A stretch of DNA of 64,000 bases from Limimaricola pyoseonensis (GCF_900102015.1 NZ_FNAT01000004.1:1-64000); one strand, 5' to 3'. Positions 25,209 through 34,874 are shown, counted from the first letter of the stretch. Notes: a model not told the origin generated them from the sequence alone. Numbers and translations are program-made.

Positions 25209-26800
25209 GCCTCGATCTCGCCCCGGGCCACCAGCGCCTCGCGCACGAGCTTCTTGGTGATCTTGCCGTAGCCCGAACGCGGCAGCGCGTCCCAGATCAC
25301 GACACGGCGCGGGGTCTTGTAGCGGGCGATGCGCCCGTCGAGCCAACCCAGCAGCGCCTGCGCCTCGGGCCGGCAGCCGGGCGCCGGCACGACCACGGCG
25401 AGGCCGATCTCGCCCCAGACCGGATCGGGCACGCCCAACACCGCCACCTCCGAGATCTCGGGATGCTCGAGCATCTTCTCCTCGATCTCGCGCGGATGGA
25501 TGTTGGAGCCGCCCGAGATGTACATGTCGGAGGCGCGGCCGGTCAGGTAGAGAAAGCCCGCCTCGTCCATGTGGCCGAGATCGCCGGTCAGGAACCAGCC
25601 GTCGCGGAACGCCTTGGCGTTGGCCTCGGGGTTGTCGAAATAGCCGGCGAAGACCGCCGGGCCGATCACCGCGATCTCGCCGGTCTCGAAGGGCGCGCAT
25701 TCGCGCCCCTGCGCGTCCTGCACCTGCACCTGCATGCCGGTGCGCGCAAACCCGCAGGTGCCGATCCTCATGGCCGCGTCCTCGGCGTGGTGATGGGCGG
25801 GCGGCAGCACGGTGATGTTGCCCGTCACCTCGCCCAGCCCGAAATACTGCACCAGCACCGGCCCCAACGCCTCGATCGCGCGGATCTGGTCGGCGCGGTA
25901 CATCGGCGCGCCGGCATAGATCACGTAGCGCAGCGATGATAGGTCATGCGCATGCACCGCCTCGTGCTCGACCAGCATCTTGACGATGGTCGGCACGGTG
26001 AAGGCGTTGGTGACGCGCCAGCGTTCGACCAGCCGCCAGATCTCGGCCGGGTCGAACTTCGTGCCGGCGGGCAGGATCGTCTTCGCGCCGCGCGCCACCT
26101 GCGCCAGCTGGTGGATCCCCGCGCCATGCGACAGCGGCGCCACGACCAGCGAGGCATCGTCCTCGGTGGTGCCGGGCATCAGGTCGCACAGGTGGTTGGT
26201 GACCACGAAGGCCAGCTGGCCATGGGTCAGCACCGCCGCCTTGGGCCGGCCCGTGGTGCCGGATGTGAAGAAGAACCAGGCCGGGTCGTCGCGCTCCACC
26301 GCTACCGGCGCCGGGGCGGCGCCCATGTGGCGCGCGACCAGCGCCTCGTAATCCTCTGCAAACTCGGCCGCGCCGATCGCCACGGTGAAGCCGACCGTGC
26401 CGGCGCAGGCCGCCGCGTGATCGGCAAAGCCCGCGCCGCAGATCAGCCCGCTGGCGCCGGAGGCCTTCGCCAGCCAGGCGACCTCCTCGGGCGATTGCCG
26501 GAAGTTGGCCGGCACCCAGACCGCGCCAAGCCGCCAGCAGGCGAACATCGCCTCGAACATCTGGTTGCAGTTCTCCGACTGCACCAGCACCCGGTCGCCC
26601 CTGGACACGCCGAACTCGGCCGCCAGCGCCGCGGCGAAACCCGCCGCGCGCGCCTCCATCTCGGCCCAGCTCCAGCTTTGCTCCCCCCAGACGAAACCCG
26701 TGGCCCCGCCATGCCGCCGGGCGGTGCCGGTCAGCAGATGCGACAGGTTCATCACCCGCGTCGAGACCGGGGCGATGCCGCCCGGTGCCGCTGCGCTCAT
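25205..26800 (-). CDS. AMP-forming acyl/aryl-CoA ligase (class I adenylating enzyme)
   Basis: A 531-residue cytoplasmic ligase that activates a carboxylic acid with ATP and CoA. Motifs: FFTSGTTGRPKAAV (P-loop), YFGLGEVTGN, GWFLTGDLGHMD (with the ribose-binding Asp), GGSNIHPREIEE, and the C-terminal catalytic Lys in SGYGKITKK. Length and layout suit medium-chain or aromatic acid ligases. It overlaps the IclR stop and the PPC-protein start by 4 bases each. The acid is plausibly the cargo of the divergent TRAP transporter. Confidence 0.9.
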   Translation of the reverse strand: MSAAAPGGIAPVSTRVMNLSHLLTGTARRHGGATGFVWGEQSWSWAEMEARAAGFAAALAAEFGVSRGDRVLVQSENCNQMFEAMFACWRLGAVWVPANFRQSPEEVAWLAKASGASGLICGAGFADHAAACAGTVGFTVAIGAAEFAEDYEALVARHMGAAPAPVAVERDDPAWFFFTSGTTGRPKAAVLTHGQLAFVVTNHLCDLMPGTTEDDASLVVAPLSHGAGIHQLAQVARGAKTILPAGTKFDPAEIWRLVERWRVTNAFTVPTIVKMLVEHEAVHAHDLSSLRYVIYAGAPMYRADQIRAIEALGPVLVQYFGLGEVTGNITVLPPAHHHAEDAAMRIGTCGFARTGMQVQVQDAQGRECAPFETGEIAVIGPAVFAGYFDNPEANAKAFRDGWFLTGDLGHMDEAGFLYLTGRASDMYISGGSNIHPREIEEKMLEHPEISEVAVLGVPDPVWGEIGLAVVVPAPGCRPEAQALLGWLDGRIARYKTPRRVVIWDALPRSGYGKITKKLVREALVARGEIEA

Positions 26801-27624
26801 GTCGCGCCCTCCCTCTTGTGGTCGATCTTCTCCGGCGCGCGGGCCGCATAGGCCTGCGCCAGCCGTGCCTCGATGCGCGCGGCGGCCGCGACGAGCGCCG
26901 CCGCCAGCTCGGCGCTGCGCGGCGGCTGCATGCGCTGCGCCACCGCCGCGATCGAGATCGCCCCGGCGACGCCGCCATCGGGCCGGCGCAGCGCCACGCC
27001 GATGCCCCAGCTGTCGGGAACCACCAGCCCGGGGTTGAGCGCATGGCCCTGCTCGCGCGCCGCCTCGGCCAGCCGCGCCAGTCGCTCAGGCGGCAGCGCC
27101 GGGTAGTCGCGCGCGAGCCAGTCGCGGTTGTGCTCGAGCGTCGCGGCGCGCTCCGCCTCCGGCAGCGCCGCCAGCATCGCCAGCGACCCCGCGCCCACGC
27201 CCAGCGGATGCTGGCCGCCCGGCATCAGCGCATGGGTGCGGATCGGGTAGCTGCCCTCCTCGCGGTGCAGACAGACCGCGGTGTCGCCGCGCCGCAGCGA
27301 CAGGAAGGCGGTGTCGCCGCTGTCGCGCGCCAGCGCCGCCAGCTGGTCGCCCGCAAGCTCCAGCAGCCCGTGCCGCGGCGCCGCCAGCGTGCCCAGCAGA
27401 TAGGCCTCCTGCCCCAGGTGGTAGGCGCGGCTGCCGGGCTCCTGCTCCACTAGCCCGGCGCGGATCAGCGCCAGCAGCAGCCGCCGCACGGTCGGCTTGT
27501 TGAGCCCGCTCGCGGCGACCAGCCCGGCCAGCGTCGCCCCGGCCGCGTCCTGCCGGCCGATCAGGCCGAGCAGCAGCATCGCCCGGTCGACGCTCTGCGT
27601 GCCGCTGGCGGGAGCCTGGTTCAT
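26797..27624 (-). CDS. IclR-family transcriptional regulator
   Basis: A 275-residue regulator with an N-terminal winged helix (QSVDRAMLLLGLI, then GLVAASGLNKPTVRRLLLALI) and an IclR effector domain (HLGQEAYLLGTLA, REEGSYPIRTHALMPGGQHPLGVGAGSLAMLA). ATG 27624 is chosen; an in-frame GTG at 27636 lies in a palindrome that may be its own operator. It probably controls both its operon and the divergent TRAP-SDR operon. Confidence 0.9.
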   Translation of the reverse strand: MNQAPASGTQSVDRAMLLLGLIGRQDAAGATLAGLVAASGLNKPTVRRLLLALIRAGLVEQEPGSRAYHLGQEAYLLGTLAAPRHGLLELAGDQLAALARDSGDTAFLSLRRGDTAVCLHREEGSYPIRTHALMPGGQHPLGVGAGSLAMLAALPEAERAATLEHNRDWLARDYPALPPERLARLAEAAREQGHALNPGLVVPDSWGIGVALRRPDGGVAGAISIAAVAQRMQPPRSAELAAALVAAAARIEARLAQAYAARAPEKIDHKREGAT

Positions 27625-27626
27625 GA

Positions 27627-27637
27627 TGTGGACCACA
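27627..27637. promoter_or_regulatory. Short palindrome at the IclR start
   Basis: TGTGG, one base, CCACA: an 11-base perfect palindrome immediately upstream of ATG 27624. It could be an autoregulatory IclR site, but it is short and may be chance. A loosely similar GTGGAATGTGG stretch lies near 27743-27753. Confidence 0.3.
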
Positions 27638-27811
27638 GTGACGGCTTGTTTCGCATTTCGCTCCCCTTCTTTCCTGATATTCCCATTCGACGGGCCGAAA
27701 ACTCAAGTTCTTCTTGTAGGGGCCGGCGGAATTTGCTTCACAATGTGGAATGTGGTGCCGGGAGGGTGCCGGCTTTGGCGCGCCGCGCCGTTCAATCTGG
27801 GAGGTTAATTC

Positions 27812-28816
27812 ATGGGTTTCTCACAACCGGGAATCACGGGTCTTGCCGCGATCATGGCGGGCGCGCTCGCCGTTGGCGCGGCCTCGGCGGAAACCCTGCG
27901 CCTGTCGCACAACACCGGCGACAGCACGACTTGGCACAAGGGGGCCGAGCGCTTCGCCGAGCTGCTCTCCGAGAAGACCGGCGGCGAGATCGACGCGCGC
28001 GTCTTCCCCAACGCCCAGCTCTCGGGCGGCGACCAGATGCGCCAGGCCGAGATGGTCGGCCGCGGTGCGCTCGACCTCGTGGTGACCTCGGCGATCAACG
28101 TGACGCCGCTGGTGCCCGAGATGGCGGTGTTCTCGCTGCCCTATCTCTACGCCGACTACGCGCAGGTCGACGCGACCACCCAGGGCCCGGCCGCCGACAT
28201 GCTCGAGGAGATCCTGCGCGAGAAGGGCATCGAGGTGCTGGCCTGGGGCGAGAACGGCTTCCGCGAGGTGACCAACTCGGTCCGGCCGATCAAGTCGCCC
28301 GAGGACATGAAGGGCCTCAACATGCGGGTCGCAGGCCCGATGTATATCGACGTGATGAACGCGCTCGGCGCCAACCCGCAGCAGATGCAGTGGGGCGAGA
28401 CGCTGACCGCGCTGCAGCAGGGCGTGGTCGACGGGCAGGAGAACCCGATCGGCGCGGTGATCATCCCGCAGCAGGTCTACGAGGTGCAGGACCACCTGAC
28501 CGCCTGGCACTACTCCTACGACCCGATCTTCCTCGGCATCTCCAAGGCCAAGTGGGACGGCTACGAGGCCGAGACGCAGGAGCAGATCCGCGCCGCCGCC
28601 GAGGAGGCGATGGCCTATCAGCGCGAGATCACCCGCCAGAGCACCGAGGAGGGCATCGCCTTCCTGCGCGAGAAGGGCATGGAGGTCTACGAGCCGAGCG
28701 AGGCCGAGCTCGCCGCCTTCCGCGAGGCGACCCAGCCCGCCTTCGACCAGTGGGCCGAGAAGGTCGGCACCGACATCGTCGGCGCCTTCCAGGAGGCGAT
28801 CGCCCAGTCGAACTGA
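27812..28816 (+). CDS. TRAP transporter substrate-binding protein (DctP family)
   Basis: A 334-residue periplasmic protein with a signal peptide ending near VGAASAETL (residue 24-26). The DctP fold is visible in LRLSHNTGDSTTWHKGAERFAELL, VFPNAQLSGGDQMRQAEMV and ENGFREVTNSVRPI, with the ligand-gripping Arg in LNMRVAGPMY. DctP proteins bind C4-dicarboxylates, sugar acids, aromatic acids and other carboxylates. A GGGAGG site sits upstream of the ATG. The hairpin at 28835-28855 separates it from the membrane genes. Confidence 0.92.
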   Translation: MGFSQPGITGLAAIMAGALAVGAASAETLRLSHNTGDSTTWHKGAERFAELLSEKTGGEIDARVFPNAQLSGGDQMRQAEMVGRGALDLVVTSAINVTPLVPEMAVFSLPYLYADYAQVDATTQGPAADMLEEILREKGIEVLAWGENGFREVTNSVRPIKSPEDMKGLNMRVAGPMYIDVMNALGANPQQMQWGETLTALQQGVVDGQENPIGAVIIPQQVYEVQDHLTAWHYSYDPIFLGISKAKWDGYEAETQEQIRAAAEEAMAYQREITRQSTEEGIAFLREKGMEVYEPSEAELAAFREATQPAFDQWAEKVGTDIVGAFQEAIAQSN

Positions 28817-28834
28817 GCCGGTCCACCGACATGA

Positions 28835-28855
28835 CGGGGGGCGCAAGGCCCCCCG
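28835..28855. terminator. Hairpin after the TRAP binding-protein gene
   Basis: Arms CGGGGGGC and GCCCCCCG with a 5-base loop (GCAAG), between dctP-like and dctQ-like genes of one operon. No T-run. It probably sets a high ratio of binding protein to membrane subunits. Confidence 0.7.
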
Positions 28856-28877
28856 CCCCCATTTCCCGGAGAGCCGC

Positions 28878-29369
28878 ATGCTGGCCTTCATCCTGCGCGA
28901 CGCGGAGAAGATCGTCTGCGCCGTGATCTTCCTCGCGATGACCGGGCTCGGCTTCGCCAATGTCGTTGTCCGCTACGGCACCAACTACTCGCTCGCCGCG
29001 ACCGAGGAGCTGCTGACCAACGGCTTCCTGCTGCTCACCGTCTTCGGTGCCGCCATCGCGGCGCGGCGCGGCGAGCACCTGGCCGTGACGCTGGTGGCCG
29101 ATGCGCTGCCGCGCCCGCTGGCCCGCGCGGTCTTCGTGCTGGCGCTGGGGCTGTCGCTGGCGCTGCTCGCGCTCTCGGCCTGGTTCTCGTGGCAGGTGCT
29201 GGTGAACCAGATCGACAACGGCATGCGCTCCTACGGGCTCGGCCTGCCCGCCTGGTACTACCAGGCGGCGGTGCCCTTCGGCTTCGCGCTGGTGCTGCTG
29301 CGGATGCTGCAGCACGCGCTCGAGACCGGCCGCGGCGCCCCGGTGCCTCAGGCGGTGCCGGATGTCTGA
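28878..29369 (+). CDS. TRAP transporter small membrane subunit (DctQ family)
   Basis: A 163-residue protein with four predicted membrane helices. Typical DctQ features are NVVVRYGTNYSLAATEELLTNGFLLLTVFGAAIA and MRSYGLGLPAWYYQAAVPFGFALVLLRML. It overlaps the large subunit gene by 8 bases. DctQ forms a complex with DctM in sodium-driven uptake. Confidence 0.92.
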   Translation: MLAFILRDAEKIVCAVIFLAMTGLGFANVVVRYGTNYSLAATEELLTNGFLLLTVFGAAIAARRGEHLAVTLVADALPRPLARAVFVLALGLSLALLALSAWFSWQVLVNQIDNGMRSYGLGLPAWYYQAAVPFGFALVLLRMLQHALETGRGAPVPQAVPDV

Positions 29370-30693
29370 GATCCTCGGCCTCTCCGCCGGCAGCCAGATG
29401 GTGGTGCTGTTCTTCGCGCTGATGCTGCTGCGGGTGCCGGTGGCCTTCGCGCTCGGCCTCTCGGCGCTCTTTGCCATGTGGCGCATCGGCTTCGGCCTCG
29501 AACTGGCCGGCGACCTGATCGCCACCGGCATCACCAAGTACTCGCTGCTGGCCATCCCCTTCTTCATCCTCGCCGGCACGCTGATGGGATCGCTCGGCAT
29601 CGCCGAGCGGATGATCCGCTTCTTCCGCGTGCTGATCGGCCCGACGCCGGGCGGCATGGGGGTGGTCGGCACGGTGGTCTGCCTGTTCTGGGGCGCGGTC
29701 AGCGGCTCCGGCCCGGCCTCGGTCGCCGCGATCGGCCCGATGATCATCAAGGGCATGGAGGAGGACGGCTACCCGCGCGCTTATGCCGCGGGCCTCGTCA
29801 GCACCGGGGCGGCGCTGTCGATCGTCATCCCGCCATCGATCGGCCTCGTGATCTACGGCGTCATCGCCGAGACCTCGATCTCGCAGCTGTTCGTCGCCGC
29901 GATCGTGCCCGGCCTGCTGATGGGTCTCGCCATGCTGGTGGCCCTGCCCTTCGCCACCCGCGCGGGCGCGCCGCGCACGAGCCCGTCGCTCGCCGCGCTC
30001 GCCCCGGCGCCGCGGCCCGACCTGCCCTACGGGCGCCGCCTCTGGTCCGCCTTCCGCGACAGCTTCTGGGGGCTGATGACCCCGGTGGTGATCCTGGGCG
30101 GCATCTATTCGGGCATCTTCACCCCGACCGAGGCGGCGCTGGTCGCCACGGTCTACGCCCTCGCCGTCGGCGGGCTGGTCTATCGCAGCCTCACGCTGAA
30201 GGGGCTATACGATGCGCTCGGCGACGCCGCCGCCTCCTCGGCGGTGGTGATGCTGGTGGTGGCCTATGCCAGCCTGTTCGGCTGGGTCGTCACGGTCGAG
30301 GATCTGGTCGGCAGCTATTCCGGCGCGCTGCTGGGGCTGAGCGGCAACGAATGGGTGATCCTCGGGGTGATCATGCTGATCCTGCTGGTCGCGGGGATGT
30401 TCATGGACCCGGTGACGGTGATGTTCGTGTCGCTCCCGATCTTCCTGCCGGTGATGCGCGAGCTGGGCTGGGACCCGGTCTGGTTCGGCGTCGTGGTGAT
30501 GATCAACCTCGCGATCGGGCTGATCACGCCCCCCGTCGGCATCAACCTCTACGTCGCCGCCAACGTCACGCGCCTGCCGATCGAGCGCATCGCCCGCGGC
30601 GCCCTGCCCTTCCTCGGGGCCAGCCTGCTCGGCCTCGCGGTGATCTCGGCCCTGCCCGACCTGTCGCTGACCCTTGGCACCCTTCTGAAGTAA
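29362..30693 (+). CDS. TRAP transporter large membrane subunit (DctM family)
   Basis: A 443-residue polytopic protein. Typical DctM segments are GITKYSLLAIPFFILAGTLMGSLGIAERMIRFF, WGAVSGSGPASVAAIGPMIIKGM and TPPVGINLYVAANVTRLPIERI. It carries the transport path, driven by the sodium gradient in this family. The SDR gene follows after 14 bases, so import and an alcohol/ketone oxidation are coupled. Confidence 0.93.
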   Translation: MSEILGLSAGSQMVVLFFALMLLRVPVAFALGLSALFAMWRIGFGLELAGDLIATGITKYSLLAIPFFILAGTLMGSLGIAERMIRFFRVLIGPTPGGMGVVGTVVCLFWGAVSGSGPASVAAIGPMIIKGMEEDGYPRAYAAGLVSTGAALSIVIPPSIGLVIYGVIAETSISQLFVAAIVPGLLMGLAMLVALPFATRAGAPRTSPSLAALAPAPRPDLPYGRRLWSAFRDSFWGLMTPVVILGGIYSGIFTPTEAALVATVYALAVGGLVYRSLTLKGLYDALGDAAASSAVVMLVVAYASLFGWVVTVEDLVGSYSGALLGLSGNEWVILGVIMLILLVAGMFMDPVTVMFVSLPIFLPVMRELGWDPVWFGVVVMINLAIGLITPPVGINLYVAANVTRLPIERIARGALPFLGASLLGLAVISALPDLSLTLGTLLK

Positions 30694-30707
30694 GAGAGCG
30701 CTTTCCC

Positions 30708-31469
30708 ATGTCCGAAGCCCCGTCCACCGCCCTCGTCACCGGCGCCGCGCGCGGCATCGGCCTCGCCACCACGCGGCTGTTCCTCGCAGAGGGTCGCCGG
30801 GTCGCGATGATCGACCGCGACGCCGAAGCGCTCGAGGTCGCCGCCGCCGAACTGGGCGATGCGGTGCTGCCGGTCGTCTGCGACGTGTCGCGCCCTGACG
30901 AGGTCGCGGCGATGGGCGAGAAAGTGCGCGCCGGGCTGGGTCGTGTCGACGCGCTGGTCAACAACGCGGGCGTCGCGGATTTCGGGCCGATCGCGGAGCA
31001 CGACTTCGCCCGCTGGCGCCGGGTCATGGAGACCAACCTCGACGGCGTCTTCTTGGTCAGTCAGGAGATGCTGCCCGATCTGCGCGCCAGCCGCGGCGCC
31101 ATCGTCAACATCGCCTCGATCTCGGGGCTGCGCGCAAGCACGCTGCGCGTGGCCTATGGCACCTCGAAGGCGGCCGTCATCCACCTTACCAAGCAGCAGG
31201 CGGCGGAGCTGGGCGAGCATGGCATCCGCGCCAACTGCGTGGCCCCCGGCCCGGTCGACACAAAGCTGGCGCTGGCGGTCCATTCCCGCGAGATCCGCGC
31301 CGCCTATCACGACGCGCTACCGCTGAACCGCTATGGCAGTGAAAGGGAGATCGCCGAGGCGATCGTGTTCCTGTGCTCGGAGCGGGCCAGCTACGTGACC
31401 GGCCAGGTCCTTGCCGCCGATGGCGGGTTCGAGGCGACAGGTATCGGCCTGCCCGCGCTGCGCGGCTGA
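30708..31469 (+). CDS. Short-chain dehydrogenase/reductase
   Basis: A 253-residue classical SDR. Seen: TGAARGIG (cofactor loop), NNAG, the catalytic Ser in NIASISG and YGTSK. An acidic residue at the end of the second strand (DRDAEAL) suggests NAD preference. Last gene of the TRAP operon; it probably oxidises a hydroxyl group on the imported acid before or after CoA activation by the divergent ligase. Substrate unknown. Confidence 0.88.
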   Translation: MSEAPSTALVTGAARGIGLATTRLFLAEGRRVAMIDRDAEALEVAAAELGDAVLPVVCDVSRPDEVAAMGEKVRAGLGRVDALVNNAGVADFGPIAEHDFARWRRVMETNLDGVFLVSQEMLPDLRASRGAIVNIASISGLRASTLRVAYGTSKAAVIHLTKQQAAELGEHGIRANCVAPGPVDTKLALAVHSREIRAAYHDALPLNRYGSEREIAEAIVFLCSERASYVTGQVLAADGGFEATGIGLPALRG

Positions 31470-31932
31470 TCGAAGGGCTTTCACCGCCCCCCGTTCGACA
31501 AACGTAGCACAGGCCGGCCGACAGCCTCTTCCGCGACATTCGCAGCAAGTGCAGCGAGAACCCGGCTGCCAGCCACGAAGGCGAGGAAGCGGCCATTCGC
31601 GGTATTAAGGGTGAACGACCGCTAAGAGCGACCGTGTTGGAAGCTTATGACCTGCGGTAGCGATCCCCAAGGTTGTGCAGGACACTTGCCGCCTCTTGTG
31701 TTACCTTGCATCAACATCGCCCGATCTCAGGGTTGTCGCATCCTCAATGTAGGCCGAATTGTCACCGTCATCGGTGCGCTCGGTTCGGACTTTCCGACTG
31801 GACTCATCACAGTCTCCGCGGCTTTTGAGCCTGTGTCCATCCTTTCGCGGATTCACGCCGACCGCGGTGCTCGATGAATCCCTCTCGATCAGCACGGAGA
31901 ACAGACGAGTTCGATTTCCTGGAGGGTCTGAA
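31470..31932. other. Gene-free stretch before the TPR protein
   Basis: About 460 bases with no convincing gene. The part 31500-31640 (AAGCGGCCATTCGCGG, GAACGACCGC) resembles degenerate intergenic elements often seen in Rhodobacterales genomes; this is recognition from memory and uncertain. The promoter of the TPR-protein gene should lie in the AT-richer part near 31680-31900. Confidence 0.35.
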
Positions 31933-33402
31933 ATGCCACGCTTCTCAAGCTTGACCGGAACCGCCGTTGTCGCTCTTTCCAGCGCACTCACCATGCCCAC
32001 CTCGCCTGCCGCGCAGGGGGTCGATCTTCCGACCAGCTGTGCCACCGAGGCCGATGCTGCGGTCGACAGGGGCCTGACCTTGCTGCACAACATGATGTAT
32101 ATCGAGGCCGAGGCGGCCTTCGGGTCCGCTGCCAAGGCCGATCCCGACTGCGCGATGGCGCAGTGGGGGATCGCCATGGCCAACTTCCATCCTCTCTGGC
32201 CCGGGACACCGACCGAAGCCGAAACGGCACGCGGCAAGGATGCGGCCGGGCGGCTTGCCACCATGACGCCGGGCAGTGATCTCGAACAGGCGCTGGTCGA
32301 TGCGGCAGCTGCCTTCTACGCGCCCGACCACGATGGCTACCCCGCCCGCCTCGCGGCCTGGGCCGACGCGCAGCAGACCGCCCACGAGCGGAATCCCGAC
32401 AATATCGACGCCGCCGCCCTCGCCGCGCTCGCCCGCCTCGCAACGGCGCCCGGCGGGGTGGAGCGGTTCGAGGTGAACGCGCGCGTGGGCGACGCGCTTG
32501 ACGCCCTGCACGAAGATGCGCCCGAGCATCCCGGCGTGATCCATTATGCGATCCATGCCTACGACAACCCGCCGCTCAAGGAGCGGGGGCTTCCCTACGC
32601 CGAGATCTACGACAAGGCGGCCCCGGAGGCTGCTCACGCGCTGCACATGCCGGCCCATATCTACACGCGGACGGGGGACTGGGCGAAGTCGATCGACCTC
32701 AATCGCCGGTCAGCGGAAGCCGCGCTCGACACCTCCGGGGACGTGATCCAGTCGCATTACGCCCACGCGGTCGACTACATGGTCTATGGCCACCTGCAGA
32801 TGGGACAGGCCGAGGAGGCGGCGCGGCTGGTGGAAGAGATGCTCGCCATCGACAACCACCAGGCCAGCTTCGGCGGCGCCTATGCCCTGGCAGCATCGCC
32901 GGTCCGCCTGCTGCTGGAGCAGGAGAATTGGGCCGAGGCCGCGGCGCTCTCGCCCGACATGCACAGCGCGATCCCGTGGGAAAACTTCCCCCAGACCGTC
33001 GCGATGCGCTGGTTCGCCAAGGGTTTGGGAGCCGCGCGCACCGACGACGTGGAGACGGCGCGCCTCGCCGTCGAGAAACTGGGCAGTCTGCGGGACGCCA
33101 TGCGAGAGGGTGGGCAGGATTACTGGGCGCGCCTCACCGAGGGTCAGATCCTCACGGTCGAGGCCTGGGTCGAACTGGCCGAAGGCAATGACGAGGCGGC
33201 GCTGACCAAGCAGCGGGCGGCGGCAGATCTGGAGGACGAGGCCGGCAAGAGTCCCGTGACCCCCGGCCATGTCCTGCCGGCACGAGAACTTCTCGGCGAC
33301 ATGCTGAGCGCATTGGGGCGCCCCGACGAAGCGCTTGAAGCCTACCGCGCAACCCTCGCCCTCTCGCCCAACCGCGCCCGCAGCTTGGCAAAACTGGAAT
33401 GA
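31933..33402 (+). CDS. Exported TPR-repeat protein
   Basis: A 489-residue protein beginning with a signal peptide (hydrophobic stretch to TMPTSPAAQG, about 28 residues), hence periplasmic or secreted. Helical TPR-like repeats follow (AMAQWGIAMANFHPLWPGTP, HYAIHAYDNPPLKERGLPYAEIYDKAAPEAAHALHMPAHIYTRTGDW, and a C-terminal GRPDEALEAYRATLALSPN). The HMPAHIYTRTGDW block is characteristic of a family of uncharacterised bacterial TPR proteins. The start at 31933 is chosen over a longer open frame because it opens the signal peptide. It stands alone, with a hairpin after the stop. Confidence 0.82.
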   Translation: MPRFSSLTGTAVVALSSALTMPTSPAAQGVDLPTSCATEADAAVDRGLTLLHNMMYIEAEAAFGSAAKADPDCAMAQWGIAMANFHPLWPGTPTEAETARGKDAAGRLATMTPGSDLEQALVDAAAAFYAPDHDGYPARLAAWADAQQTAHERNPDNIDAAALAALARLATAPGGVERFEVNARVGDALDALHEDAPEHPGVIHYAIHAYDNPPLKERGLPYAEIYDKAAPEAAHALHMPAHIYTRTGDWAKSIDLNRRSAEAALDTSGDVIQSHYAHAVDYMVYGHLQMGQAEEAARLVEEMLAIDNHQASFGGAYALAASPVRLLLEQENWAEAAALSPDMHSAIPWENFPQTVAMRWFAKGLGAARTDDVETARLAVEKLGSLRDAMREGGQDYWARLTEGQILTVEAWVELAEGNDEAALTKQRAAADLEDEAGKSPVTPGHVLPARELLGDMLSALGRPDEALEAYRATLALSPNRARSLAKLE

Positions 33403-33410
33403 CCGAGATG

Positions 33411-33434
33411 ATTGCGCCTGGCGCCCGGCGCAAT
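33411..33434. terminator. Hairpin after the TPR-protein gene
   Basis: ATTGCGC and GCGCAAT arms (7 bases) around a 10-base loop, 9 bases after the stop. No strong T-run. A weak terminator candidate. The following 240 bases up to 33678 show no gene. Confidence 0.4.
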
Positions 33435-33678
33435 ACGAACGGAGCCTGATTGATCGCGCACGGATCGTATCTTCGATCCGATAGAATCGAGTTGGCACCT
33501 TGGGATCGTCAATTGCGGCAAACGACCGTTCTGTCCGCTGAGCGGACCTTAGCGCGGACTGCGGCGAAAGGCGGCTCACCGCCCAGAGTAACCGGGTCAG
33601 CACGGGGCTCTCAGCATACCCCAAAAATTCGCACGGCGAACGGCAGGTGCGAGCCAGCAGCAGATTTGCCAAGCGCCG

Positions 33679-34842
33679 TCACCCTGCCGCGTTCAACGCC
33701 CAGCCGATCGCGACGACCTGCGGCACGGTCAGAAGCGGCAGCAGAAGCGCCGCCTTCAGCCGTCCCGTGACTTCGCGCAGGACGAGGATCTCGGTGTAGT
33801 CCGTGGCCGCCCCCGCCATCAGGAAGGTGAAGGCGTTGCCCGGCGCCTGTGCCCGCGTCATCAGGTCGGCCGCCAGCGGCACCGAGCCTTCCGAGCAGAC
33901 CTCGATGATGGTCGCGGCGATGAGCGTCGTGAACAGGCCCAGCAGCGTGGCGCCGAACCAGGTCGCGAAGATCTCGGTCGGCACGGTCGCCTGGATCAGG
34001 GCAGCCAGAACGACCCCGAAGAAGAGCCAGCGCAGCACCATGCGGCTTGCCGTCAACGACCGGCGCGCGACATCGCGGGCGAAGGCCATGTCGTAGCGCG
34101 TGGCGCGCAGGCCGGCCTTCGCCTCGCGCCAGACGTGGAAATCGGCCGGCAGATCGACGCGGTTGGGGTTCGGCTTCACCCGGCCCGCGCGTTCCAGCGC
34201 CTCGACGACGAGGCCGGCAAGAAGCGCGATCGCGAGCGAAGCCACGAGGAAGACGGCCATCCAGCCCCAGCCCATCAGCACGCCGATGATGATCGTGAGC
34301 GACAACGAGTTCCAAGGCGAAGCTATGAGGAAGGCGAAGACCTGGCCGAGACTTGCGCCGCGCTCGTAGAGCTTCGCGCCGACCATCAGGACACCGTGGT
34401 TGCAAAGGTCGAGAAGGACGCCCGCCGCGACGGCCCGCACGAGGCTTTTCGCGCCCTGATCCCGGCCGATGATGCCGATGACGAACTCGCGCGGCACCCG
34501 GTCGATGAGGCCCACGGCCAACATGCCGACGAGAATGCCCCACCACATGAGATTCATCATCTCCTGCACGCCGTGGGTGAAGACGCCGAGGCCGAGGGGC
34601 GCGTCATGGGGCAGGACGAAGCCCGCCAGATAGGCCAGTGCGATGATCCCGCCCGAGCCCCAAAGGAGCCAGTCCACGCGACGCCAGGCCGGGGCATCGG
34701 CCGCGACCGGCGCGCAGCAGGACGGAGCATTCGTCTCGCCGCGGCCGCCGCAACAGGTCGAAGGCGTGGTCTCACCTGGCGCGGCCCCCGGCAGGACAAA
34801 CTCGCGCGCCGTGGCATCGAAGGGGTGGGTGTGATCCGTCAT
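33679..34842 (-). CDS. Cu/Zn-type efflux permease (SO_0444/DUF318 family)
   Basis: A 387-residue membrane protein of the permease family that includes ArsP and the SO_0444-type copper/zinc exporters. An N-terminal tail carries two Cys pairs (STCCGGRG and PSCCAPV), a likely metal-binding site, before the first helix. Conserved membrane segments include LDLCNHGVLMVGAKLYERGASLGQVFAFLIASPWNS and EVCSEGSVPLAADL. Start ATG 34842 is taken because the Cys-containing tail begins there; upstream frame is intergenic. It is divergent from a MerR regulator, with a MerR-type promoter between them, so it should be induced by a metal. Confidence 0.85.
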   Translation of the reverse strand: MTDHTHPFDATAREFVLPGAAPGETTPSTCCGGRGETNAPSCCAPVAADAPAWRRVDWLLWGSGGIIALAYLAGFVLPHDAPLGLGVFTHGVQEMMNLMWWGILVGMLAVGLIDRVPREFVIGIIGRDQGAKSLVRAVAAGVLLDLCNHGVLMVGAKLYERGASLGQVFAFLIASPWNSLSLTIIIGVLMGWGWMAVFLVASLAIALLAGLVVEALERAGRVKPNPNRVDLPADFHVWREAKAGLRATRYDMAFARDVARRSLTASRMVLRWLFFGVVLAALIQATVPTEIFATWFGATLLGLFTTLIAATIIEVCSEGSVPLAADLMTRAQAPGNAFTFLMAGAATDYTEILVLREVTGRLKAALLLPLLTVPQVVAIGWALNAAG

Positions 34843-34874
34843 GGTGTCGGTTTCCTTTCCGACCCGACGCATAG

